From positions 17,501,186 to 17,565,185 of the forward strand of contig NC_079332.1 of the NCBI RefSeq assembly GCF_029931775.1: a stretch of DNA of 64,000 bases. Direction: 5' to 3'. The notes under the pieces were generated by a model, which searched no databases, was not told the origin of the DNA, and saw nothing but the letters and a program-made list of their open reading frames with translations. Below are positions 41,542 through 51,600 of this stretch, in pieces. The DNA is from Euleptes europaea. Taxonomy: Eukaryota; Chordata; Lepidosauria; Squamata; Sphaerodactylidae. A program made the position numbers and the translations under genes. The stretch's first letter is position 1. Each line of letters opens with the position of its first letter.

Positions 41542-43583
41542 TAGGGCTGTTGATTCGGTTTGGCCCGAACTGAAAATCAGCCGAATTTCCCTTGATTCGG
41601 TGGTTTTTAATTCGGGACGAACCGAACTCAAAACTGGTGGGCAACCGGGGAGCCGAATTCAGCGAGTTCGGGAGTTCATGAATAAATCCGGCCAATTCGG
41701 GGCGTCAGTAAGCAGCATAACCTTCAGTAAGCAGCATTCTCCTCCCCTGGCCAATCGGTGGCCAAGCTGGGTCTTCTTCTAGCCAATCAGTCAGGATTGA
41801 GTACTGGAGGAATCAGCTGATGTGCGGCCCCGCCGGGGAAAGAGAGAGAGAGGGAAATCCTCGTGTGTGTGTGCGGGGGTGCTTGTGCACATTTGCTCCT
41901 TTCCGTGGCTGCAGGGGGCGCATTTTTTTGGGTACAGACCCCAACCTTTCAGGGGATATTCAGACAAGCCTTCTTAAGAGACCACCCAAGTTTTGTAAAC
42001 ATTGGGTCAGGGGGTCCTGAGATATGGGCTCCCCCCTTTTTCTTTCCATGGCTGCAGGGGGCGCATTTTTGGGTGTGCCGACCCCAAACTTTCAGTGGAG
42101 CATCAGACAATGCTTCTTAAGAGACCCCCCAAGTTTTGTAAACATTGGGTCAGGGGGTCCCGAGATATGGGCTCCACCCCTTTTTCCTCTCCCCCCTTTT
42201 CCATTTCCGTGGCTGCAGGGGGTGCTTTTTTGGGGGTGCAGCCCCCAAACTTTTATCATCGCTTCAGACAATCCTTCTTAAGAGACCACCCATGTTTTGT
42301 AAAGATGGGTTCAGTGGGGGCAGAAATATCGGCTCCCCCCTTTTTCTCTTTCCGTGGCTGCAGGGGGCGCACTTTTGGGTGTGCTGACCCCAAACTTTCA
42401 GCGGAGCTTCAGACAAGGCTTCTTAAGAGACCACCCAAGTTTTGTAAACATTGGGTCAGGGGCCCCCGAGATATGGGCTTTCCCCTTTTCCCTATTGGGA
42501 TGAATGGATCACCCTCGAGAAATGCATACATATGGATCTCATATTGGATACAAATGGAATCATATTGGATTACCCAGCCTCCCAGCCCCTCCTGATGGAA
42601 CAGAAGACAGCCACAGTAAGACCCCTTTGGGGGCTTTAATCTGTAATTTTTCTTTTCTGTGTGTGTGTGTGTGGGGAAAGCAGAGTCTGTGTGTGTGTGG
42701 GGAGGGAGCAGTTTCTGTGGGTGGGTGGGTGGGTGGGAAGCCAAAGGGGGCTTTTGCCGGTTCTGCCTGGGGTGTGTGTTCCCCCTCCAGTCTCTCTCTC
42801 CCTGGTTTGAGGGGGGGCTTCATTTTTATGTCTTCAGGTTTTCCCTCATTCATAAGATCAGTTAGGTTATTTTGATGCTTGCTCAAAACTGGTTTTCAAA
42901 TGGTGACTTAAAGAATGCATCTGCCTGGTCCCAAGTCCAATGCAAAAGGAGAAATTCGACCCCCTCCTGCTCATTATGCATGGCTAGCTGCCTCTGTCCC
43001 TTTCCATAATTTGCAAACTCCCAGGTGTCAGGTGTTGCTTTGCACTGTTGCAAAGGTGTTGCATTGCGTGCTTGTGTTGCTTTGCAAAATTCTTCACACC
43101 TGCCCCGCCCTTTGCATGTTTGCAAAGGTGTTGCTTTGCAGTTGTGTTGCTTTGCAAAGTTCTTAGCACCTGCCCCGCCCTTGCTCTCATCAGCTGTTTG
43201 TCGGGGCTGGGAGCTTTGTTGGGCGGCAAGCTCTGCTCAGAGATGCACATTAAGGGTGGGGGGACCCCTTTCGGGGCCCATATCTCAGCCCCCCCTGACC
43301 CAATCTTTACAAAACTTGGGGGGTCTGGCAAGAAGGGTCCTTTGAAGCTCCTCTGAAAGTTTGGGACCTCTACCCCCAAAAATGCCCCCCCAGAGCCGCG
43401 GAAAGGCGCGGTTGTGTTTTTAATGGCTTTATTCAGCCGAATTTTTTTCCCGAACTTTGAATTGCCGCCGAATTACACAGACCCGAAGTGGGGGAGTTCA
43501 GACTTCGGCATATCCCGAATCTAAACGGGCCGAATTCAGCCGAATCCGAACTATACTGAATTTTTTTAAATTCAACAGCCCTA
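41542..43583. mobile_element. Non-autonomous hAT with tandem subterminal repeats, inserted in the hAT transposase
   Basis: 2,042 bp with ends TAGGGCTGTTGATTCGG / TTCAACAGCCCTA and an exact 8-bp duplication GTCATTTG (41534-41541, 43584-43591). The left half holds four tandem units of about 145-155 bp (41900-42496); the right half holds one inverted unit (about 43255-43400). The middle has GT/GGGT microsatellites (42655-42740) and a duplicated GCAAAGGTGTTGC block (43030-43180). No transposase frame was found. Confidence 0.92.
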
Positions 43584-44179
43584 GTCATTTGACATCATTT
43601 CAATTCGAGCTTTTACCGTGTTGTTCGATAGAGGTATTTCTTGTATTTTCTTTTTGGCTTCCTAAAACTTCTTCGACAGCTATCATCAAACAAGGTTTGA
43701 CGAGTGTTTCTCCTATTGTGTGTGGTTTTTTTGATTGCGCTATCAATTTTGATATCTCAAATGACGCGACTAATGTTTTTTCCGATGACGCATATCTTGA
43801 ACCGCTAGGCCCGAGTTTCATCTTTTTCAGATTCTCTAATTTACCTTCAAAGAATTCAGGTGGTCGGTCAGATAAATTAGGATGGACCGTTTCTAAGTGG
43901 CGTTTCAATTTTGCTGGCTTCAGAACATCGTTTCCGAGAACGGTGGCACATATAACGCACTGTGGTTTTATTTCTCCATTACTTTCAATGGAGGTAAATC
44001 CGAATTTAATGTAACTATTGTCGTATTTTCTCTTTTTTGATGCCATTCTCTGAAAATAAAACAAAGACGCAATCAAAATTCATTTCCATAACTATGTTAT
44101 TTCGAATCAATAAATTAATACACTAATTATGTCCAGCAGTGGACTGCGATCGGCTGAGTTGATTGATTGAAATTAACCT

Positions 44180-44260
44180 CTCACATCCCAGTCTGGGACC
44201 ATACGGTCCCGCGCAAATGGACGCCATTTTGGGTTGGGACCCATGGGTCCCAGCTACACC
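44180..44260. repeat. Two neighbouring short palindromes
   Basis: GGGACCATACGGTCCC (imperfect) and GGGACCCATGGGTCCC (perfect, 16 bp) lie about 40 bp apart in the hAT 5' leader. Confidence 0.7.
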
Positions 44261-44913
44261 ACCACCTAGTATTTTATTTTATTATTTTTTTCATGGCAAA
44301 TCCTAAATCCAACATCCAAATTAAAAAATAAAAGCTCCTTCTCTATGGTATGTGATTGAATAACAATTTTTTATAAGAGATACAGTGGTCAATAGCTCAA
44401 AACAATTTACCAATACTGTGTAACTTCAGTGAAAAGTGAACCAGACAGTTTTTTGTGTCGCGCTCATCAGAACTACGTGTACTGCCACCAAATGGCATGC
44501 ACCGCAGGACTCAGAGGAGCATGGCGCATATTTCACAGGTATCTTAGAGGTTAATACAAATTTGAAGGACTTACCGTTACTCTGGAACCGTCATATCACT
44601 TCACTAAACAGTAGTCACAGACACAGCCCTGAGCAAAACAAAGTAGGTACTTAATGCATGCGACACGACTTGCGCTACGTGCGTGCGGATGCGAAGTGGC
44701 ATGAGCCGTGAGGCTCGCTTGCACCCTCCCCCGGCCTCCCCACCCCCACATGTTCCTTACTTGTCATGCGCCGCTCCTGCGAGTCACCGCCGCACGCTGC
44801 CGTGCCCGCGTAAATATTAATTTATTATGGGTTTATAACTTTGTATCGTGGACCTTAATTTAGTTCTTGCGGACCCTTGGTGGTCCGCGGACCACCGGTT
44901 GGGAACCAGTGAT

Positions 44914-45790
44914 CTAACACCATGGTGAGGCTGGAGACCGGACAAATAAAAATAGAGGCCAGGGTTGCAATATCTTCATTACACTTATGGCTCAAAATAA
45001 ATTTTATACCATGTGGGTTGCTCCCACTGATTTTGGAGGATAAGTTTATGTCCAGATGGATTACTGCAGTAAGAAGCAAACTAAAAGTTCTAGGCCCCCT
45101 TCCTCAGAATCTGCTGAAAATGGGTTATACAGGCACCGGACAAGCAGTGAAACAAAGAATAATAGACACAGAAAGACAGACAGATCTGGGGCATGCTCCT
45201 TTATTTAGAGCACTGATAAATACTAAATATCAAACTTGCCCTGCAGAATACCTTTCGAGGGTGGAAGCAATCAATACCAGGAGAGCTTTTACCTTCGCTC
45301 ACTGCTCGACTCTGCTCCGGCCCTTCTGGAGGGAAAATTTTTAAAAATCCCCTACTCACAAAGGTTATGTCCTTATTGCCTCTGAGGAATTGGAGCATGT
45401 TCTTTTTAGATGTAGTTTTTATAAGGAGGTGCGTGGAAAGATATTAGGCCCTCTTTTAGAGAAAAGCACAGGTTTTAACGAAATAGATAAAATTTTCTTC
45501 TCAATGATGCGTCACCAGAGATAACAAAACAGGTGGTCAGGTTTTGCAGACTGGTGTGTATCACCAGAAAGGCCAAATTGAGTCATACTTTTACCCCAGA
45601 GCAGGACAGGGATTTATGATTTTACTAGTCAGTCCTTTTTAGAACTAATATCTGTTTGTTATGCAGTGTGTGAATTTTAAATAATACTGGATTTGTACAT
45701 TTTATGTGGGGGGAAACTGAATGTTGTAGAGTTTTAAAGTCTGTGCTGAACTGGTCTTTTGACCACAATAAACAATTGATATTGATATAG
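44914..45790 (+). mobile_element. LINE ORF2 C-terminal fragment, copy B
   Basis: The frame from 44922 reads MVRLETGQIKIEARVAISSL and LKINFIPCGLLPLILED, homologous to 31700-32520. Later remnants encode a zinc-finger-like LCPYCL..EELEHVLFRCSFY. The 3' end has AATAAA and a short TGATA repeat at 45775-45790. It directly abuts the hAT end at 44911. Confidence 0.75.
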
Positions 45791-45910
45791 GCTGTGTGTG
45801 ACTGGCCCCAGGTCACCCAGCAGGCTTCCAAAGCAGAGTGGAGATTCGAACCCGGGTCTCCCAGATCCTAGTCCAGCACTCTAGCAACGGCACCGACCCT
45901 GGCTCTCGTG
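45791..45910 (-). repeat. Decayed antisense SINE
   Basis: Contains ACTGGCCCCAGGTCACCCAG, antisense B box GATTCGAACCCGGGTC and head CACCGACCCTGGCTC. Confidence 0.65.
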
Positions 45911-45949
45911 GGTGTTTGAATCCCCATACTACCATGGCAGTTTGCTGGG

Positions 45950-46132
45950 CAGGGTTGCCAGGTCTCTACAACTAGTGGGAGGGGGCAGGGTTTGGGGAGG
46001 GGAGGGACTTCAATGCTATAGAGTCCAATTGCCAAAGTGGCCATTTTCTCCAGGGGAGCTGATCTCTATCAGCTGGAGATCAGTTGTAATAGCAGGAGAT
46101 CTCCAGCTGCTACCTGGAGGGTGGCAACCCTA
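45950..46132. mobile_element. TAGGGTTGCCA-family MITE
   Basis: Ends CAGGGTTGCCAGG / GTGGCAACCCTA with a 6/8 target duplication (TTGCTGGG / ATTCTGGG). A SINE tail follows at 46133-46260. Confidence 0.85.
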
Positions 46133-46765
46133 ATTCTGGGTGACCCTGGTATAGTCACTCTTTCTCGGCCTACCCCACCTCACAGGGTAGTTGTGGGGGT
46201 GAAACGGAGAAGAGAACAATGTTGTAAGCCCTTTGAGGACAAAAGAGGGGGTGTAAGAAGTTGCTTGCAGTTCAAACCAATGTTAAAAGGGCAGCTGGAG
46301 GGACCGGTTTAAAAATTGGCAGCCCTACCTGGCCACTGCTGTGACTTTCCAGTGGGCAATTTGCCCCCCCTCCCCCTGATGTCTTCACCCTTCAGGTGGG
46401 GAAGGGGAAGAGGGGTCTTGCAGTTCCCTAGAGGGCTGCAGCGGCAGAGTGGTGGAAGGCTGAAGAAAAGGGCTAGCCTACACAACAAGGATGGTTCTCC
46501 GAGGGTTGCCAACATTTCCTCCTGACCTTGCTCCTCTGACTTTACCAGCCGATGGACACATGGCAGTTTTACAGGAGAAGCTTTCCCCTTTTGGACACCA
46601 TGGGGACATTACCCTCCTTCCATGAGCACCGGGTGCGAAGGGGGCAGCCCCAGCGCTGACCGATGCAGAACAATTGGGGGGGGAGATTTCCCACCCCCTG
46701 GCACTCCCCCTCTCACCCCCTAACTGCCTTCTTCCCCCCTTTCTCTTCCCAGAGGTGAAGGGGCC

Positions 46766-47876
46766 ATGAAGCTGGGGCTCCTCGTCCCCTGCCTAGCCGC
46801 CCTGCTGCGTGTGGCCAGCCCCTTACGCATCTGCGCCTTCAACATCCAGACCTTCGGTGACAACAAAGTGGACAATGAGGCCATCGCGGCAGTTATTGTG
46901 AAGGTGAGTGCAGGCCTGGTTGCGGGGGGGGGGAAGCCAGAACCCCCCTTGCCCTGCCTTTCATGAAAGCGGATCGGTCAGAGGAAAAGACCCCACCCTC
47001 CAAAATGCACAAGCCCCAGAAGAGGGTGGGGAATGCATTCTGCACATTTCCAGTTCTTCCCCGCCCCCAGACTACAGGCCAGAAGGAAGAGTCTCACATG
47101 CACGTTGTTAAATCAAAAGAGTTTCCGTCTAGACATCAGGAAGAATTTTCTGACAGTCAGAGCGGTTCCTCAGTGGAACAGGCTTTCTCGGGAGGTGGTG
47201 GACTCTCCTTCCCTGGAGGTTTTTAAGCAGAGGCTAGATGGCCATCTGTCAGCAATGCTGATTCTATGACCTTGGGCAGATGATGAGAGGGAGGACATCT
47301 TGGCCATCTTCTGGGCATGGAGTAGGAGGGTCACTGGGGGTGTGTGGGGGGGAGGTAGTTGTGAATTTCCTGCATTGTGCAGGGGGTTGGACTAGATGAC
47401 CCTGGTGGTCCCTTCCAACTCTAGGATTCTATGATTATGAAAATGATGAGGCAGAGTGAAAACACTGTGGTGCCCAAGGTGGAACATCAGTGGGGTCACA
47501 GGGTTGGTTAGGACCAGGAACACCTGAGTTCAAATCTCCACTGTATGGACACATGGCAGTTTTACAGGATCTCAGTTAATTCTGGGTGACCTTGGGGCAA
47601 CGGTTCTCTCGCCACCTAACCTTCACAGGGTTGTTGTGAGGATAACCAGGAGGAGGAGGAGTGTTGGCTGCCATGAGCTCCCCAGGTGAAGGGATACTAA
47701 AACACGCATATAAATAGTGTGCACACACACACAGTGCTAGTGAATCAGGACCTTGTAGTTCCTGAATGGGATGTGTGCTTGTTCCAGATCCTGGCTCGCT
47801 ACGACATCGCCCTGGTGCAAGAGGTGCGTGACTCCGATCTCAGCGCTGTCACTACCTTGATGGAGCAGCTCAACAG
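46766..47876 (+). CDS. DNase I family paralogue, first two coding exons (gene continues past window)
   Basis: Exon 1 is 46766-46903, 46 codons: a signal peptide (MKLGLLVPCLAALLRVASP) and [16 protein letters not shown], donor AAG|GTGAGT. Exon 2 is 47788-47876: ILARYDIALVQEVRDSDLSA, donor AACAG|GTGCGC, 89 bp and ending in phase 2, exactly as in the minus-strand DNASE1. An acceptor (CTTCCCAG) 13 bp before the ATG implies a 5' UTR exon. E58 corresponds to the metal-ligand Glu39 of DNASE1. The motif DLSAVTTLMEQL resembles DNASE1L2 more than DNASE1, but two exons cannot settle this. Exons 3 onward are not in the window; intron 2 exceeds 16 kb. Either a real gene with a large repeat-filled intron or one broken by the insertions. 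Confidence 0.85.
47107..47440 (+). repeat. CR1 LINE 3' end, in intron 1 of the DNase paralogue
   Basis: Sense CR1 tail: AGAGTTTCCGTCTAGACATC..AGCAGAGGCTAGATGGCC..GGGTTGGACTAGATGACCC, ending at TTCCAACTCTAGGATTCTA. Confidence 0.9.
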
Positions 47877-48225
47877 GTGCGCCAGGGGGCATTGAGGGAG
47901 GGGCAGGCAGAAGCTCAACAGGTGCACCAAGGGACGTTGCAGGATGGCAGGCAGAAGCTCAACAGGTGCACCAAAGGACACTGTGGGAGGGGCAGGCAGA
48001 AGCTCAACAGGTGCACCAAGGGACATTGCAGGGTGGCAGGCAGAAGCTCAACGGGTGCACCAGGGACACTGCGGGAGGGGCAGGCAGAAGCTCAACAGGT
48101 GCACCAAGGGACATTGCAGGATGGCAGGCTGAAGCTCAACGGGTGCACCAGGGACACTGCGGGAGGGACAGGCAGAAACTCAACAGGTGCACCAAGGGAC
48201 ACTGCAGGAGGGGAAGGCAGAAGCA
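47863..48225 (+). repeat. Minisatellite made of the exon 2 splice-donor region, 8 copies
   Basis: The exon end CAGCTCAACAG|GTGCGCC is followed by seven further copies of GAAGCTCAAC(A/G)GGTGCACCA at 44-45-bp spacing. Five of the seven keep CAACAG|GTGCAC and two read CAACGGGTGCAC. Two spacer types (GGGAGGGGCA.. and GGATGGCA..) alternate, giving a roughly 89-bp higher-order unit. Confidence 0.93.
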
Positions 48226-48332
48226 CAGCTTCTCTCCCCGCTTCCCTCCATTGCATTGAGGCCCTGGGGTCAGAAGGGCAAGGAGGAAGGAGCTGGGGCC
48301 AGGGGATGAGGGGGCTGGGGCTCCTGCCTTGG

Positions 48333-48634
48333 TGTAAGGTCTGAGTTCACCTGTTGAATCCCAATCACCAAACGTCCAGGCACAGTATTCTAAGAGGCTG
48401 GTTTATTTGGGAAGCATAAGGTGAGTGGCAGGAACTTACAGGGGAAGGTACGAGGACTCTACTGGGGGGAATACAGACAGGTTGGAACATATACAGAAAA
48501 CCAAAGGCACAGTTGGTTACCAAGCTGAGCCTGGTTCCCATGGTAGATTACAGTTATCACACAAACGGAGAGAAAGCAGTCATAACAAACTTCTGAGAAA
48601 CAGAACCTTGAAGGCCAGCTGCCTGGAGCTCACA
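48333..48634 (-). repeat. Element 1, 3' LTR
   Basis: 302 bp, TGTAAGGTCTGAG at the left edge and GAGCTCACA at the right edge on the plus strand. Matches 54392-54583 plus 61152-61264. Confidence 0.93.
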
Positions 48635-51600
48635 TTCTGCCCCCCCTAAGGCCCCCCTTCCCTCCTCGTTCGATGGGGTGGGTTTATCCGGATATGAGGC
48701 ATGAAACTGACGTAGTAGGCGAGGGGCGGAGATATGACGATGCTTAACCCATTCGTCATGGGCGGGGCTGAAATGCTTCCAACGGACTAGATACTCCAGC
48801 TTCCCCTATGGATACGGGAGTCAAGAATCTTGGAAACTTCACAGTGTTCCTCCCCCCCCCCCACATCATTTCGGGAACCTCTGGGGGATTTTCTGGGTGC
48901 CACTGAGGTGCTGGCACGTACTGTTTCAGTAAACTGACATGAAACACTGGATGGATTCTCTTTAACGTTTTAGGCAGTTGCAATTCCACCATTACCTCGT
49001 TAATGATTTGAGAAATAGGAAAAGGCCCGATGTACTTCTCACTTAGCTTTCTAGAGGGTCGCAGAGATCGCAGATTCTTGGTGGAGAGATAAACCAGATC
49101 ACCCACCCTGAATGTCCAACCAGGGGCCCGATGCTTGTCAGCCTGGGCTTTATACTGTCTCTTGGCCCATTCTAGGTTTTTGGTTAACCAAGGCCACGTA
49201 GACTGTATGGTTTGAATCCAATCCGATATCTCCGCTCCCCCCTCCTCCCCTGACACATCCACCTGACCTACAGGTCCAAATTCTTTGTTGTGCACAATGC
49301 GGAAGGGACTGAAACCTGTGGACTGATGAACAGCATTATTATATGCGTACTCTGCAAAAGGTAATAGGTCAACCCAATCATCTTGGTGATAATTCACATA
49401 ACAACGGAGATAGCATTCTAGTACAGCATTGACTCTTTCGGTTTGTCCATCCGTTTGGGGGTGAAACGCACTTGACAATCCTTGTTCCACTCCAACTAAT
49501 TTGAGGAACGCTTTCTAAAATTTGGCTACGAATACCGACCCGCGGTCAGAAATTATCTTGCGCAGGAACGAATGATATTTGAAAACATGTGTTACAAACA
49601 AGTGAGCCAGTCTTTGAGCCGAGGGCATGCCAGCGCAAGGGACTAGATGCACCTGTTTGGAAAAAAGGTCAGTAATCACCCATAGTACAGTTTCCCGCCG
49701 GCTTAACAGCAGATCAGTCATGAAATCCATGGCAATGACTTCCCATGGCCCCTGAGGCACTTCTAAAGGTTTTAGTAGCCCGGTGGGCTTGCCGGTAGGA
49801 CGTTTCGCGGTGGCGCATATTGGACAGCTACGGATGAAGGAGTCCAGGTCTGAACGCATACCCGCCCACCAGAACTGACGACAGAGCAAATGCAACGTTT
49901 TAACGAAACCAAAGTGTCCAGCGGTTTTCGCTCCATGAGCAAGTCCTAATACTTCCGCCCGTAAAGCTTTAGGCACATACAATTTAGTGTCTTTCACCCA
50001 CATTTCCCCCCGTTGCTCAAGACCAGAAGGTAGGGCATTGTTACTCATCTCTGCTTGGCATTCGCGGATCAAAGCATCACAGAAGGAACTGTGCAGTCCC
50101 TCCGGGAAGACAGGTTCACTCCCTGCTGGGGGCTGGGCTGGAGCGTTACTGTAGCATCTCCAAGCGACGGCGGAGGAGCAGGAGGTGAAACCCCCTCAGT
50201 GGGCAGAGAGGAGTTACGGTCTGGGTTTGCCGAGCTTGAGCACACGTTTGAACTGCTAGGGTGGGTAGGATACCTCTTTGCTCTGGAGTAAACAGGGATT
50301 CAGTGGGGTGCTCCACCTTAACTAGGTATTGGGGGAGCCGGGAAAGAGCGTCAGCTAAGAGGTTTTCCTGCCCGGAATGTGATCACAAAACGAAATCGAG
50401 AAAAGAAGTCCGCCCATCTAACTTGTTTTGCTGTGAGTTTGTGAGTCCCTGTTAAGGCCTCAAGGTTCTTGTGATCCATCCAAACCTGGAAGGGAGTTTC
50501 AGAACCTTCAAGAAAGTGTCTCCAGACTGTCAATGCGTGTTTCACCGCCGCTGCTTCTTTTCCCCAAATGGGCCAATTAAGCTGAGCTTGGGAAAACGTT
50601 TTTGAGAAATAGGCACATGGGTATAATTGGCCGTCCTCACCCTCTTGCAAAAGAGCCGCTCCCATGGCTACTTCAGAAGCGTCTACTTGGACAATGAACG
50701 GGCAGTCACAATCCGGATGCTTCAGCACCAGTTCGGTCGTAAACAAACGTTTCAAAGTCTCAAAGGCTACCTGACATTCCGGGGTCCAGTCTATTTTTGC
50801 GGAAGGCTGGGTAGCAGCAACCCCCTTCCCCTTGGTCTTTAGAAGATCAGTAATTGGAAGCACCACCTGTGCAAAATCGCTGAGGAAATTCCGGTAAAAG
50901 TTAGCGAAACCGAGAAATCTTTGCACCTCTTTGCGAGTAGTTGGCGGCTCCCAATCCGCCACCGCCTATACTTTGTCAGGGTCCATGGTTAACCCTTGAT
51001 GCAAAATCCTGTAGCCTAGAAACGTTAGTTCTTTTTTATGGAACTCACATTTGGAAACCTTAGCATAGAGGTGGTTTTCTCTGAGACGTTGCAAAACCTC
51101 TTTGACCAAAGTAACGTGCTCATCCAAGGTTTGGGAGTAAATGAGAATGTCATCTAAGTAAACCACCACTCCTTTAAACAACAAGTCATGAAGGATTTCA
51201 TTAATCATTTGCATGAAAACCCCCGGAGCTCCTTTCAACCTGAAGGGCATCACAAGGTATTCAAACATCCCAAAGCAACTAGAAAAGGCAGTTAGTGGCT
51301 CATCCCCCTCCCGAATACGAATGCGATAATACGCTTCCACCAGGTCCAGTTTAGTGAAAATGCGCCCTTCTTTTAGTTGGCTTAAGAGGTCCGGGATGAG
51401 GGGGATGGGGTAGGCATTGGTTTGGGTGACCGCATTTAGTTTGCGAAAGTCTATACAAAGTTGCAAGTCACCTGTCTTTTTACGCACAAAGAAGGCAGGA
51501 GCGCAGTGGGGAGCCGTGGAAAGGCGGATAAAGCCCCGTGTCAGATTCTTGTCAATGAAGTCTTTCAGTACCGTTTTTTCCTTAGGATTCATAGGATAAA

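Larger units (their letters stand above)
40804..44911 (-). mobile_element. hAT DNA transposon with transposase, 3'-truncated, interrupted by a second hAT
   Basis: Transposase coding starts at 44046 (MASKKRKYDNSYIKFGF), with a BED-type zinc finger (CVIC..HLETVH), and runs to 43592. It resumes at 41541 beyond a 2.04-kb insertion (CFALQCDESTDVSNCSQLLV, AGLCTDPAPAMLG) and reaches LLFHTEVHWLSKGNMLGRLF near 41020. It resembles the hAT-Charlie/ZBED5-SCAND3 type. The frame ends at 40801 without the C-terminal dimerisation region, and one further disruption lies near 41150. The 5' terminus at 44815-44911 ends GGTTGGGAACCAGTG and matches the MITE family end to end over 100 bp. A spliced 5' UTR is suggested by an acceptor (TTTATTTTCAG) 3 bp before the ATG and a donor AACG|GTAAGT near 44570. 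Confidence 0.88.

Noticed and set aside
42002-42595. A 197-aa repeat protein in the hAT insertion
   Set aside because: It follows the tandem subterminal DNA units, and shifted frames give equally long products; no domain.
40560-45790. One LINE split only by the hAT (40560-40803 joined to 44914-45790)
   Set aside because: Too much of ORF2 would be missing between the halves and no target duplication was found; kept as two fragments.
47863-48225. A CRISPR-like array or a coding repeat protein (155-aa frame)
   Set aside because: Spacers are not unique and the genome is eukaryotic; repeats derive from the exon 2 donor, a minisatellite.
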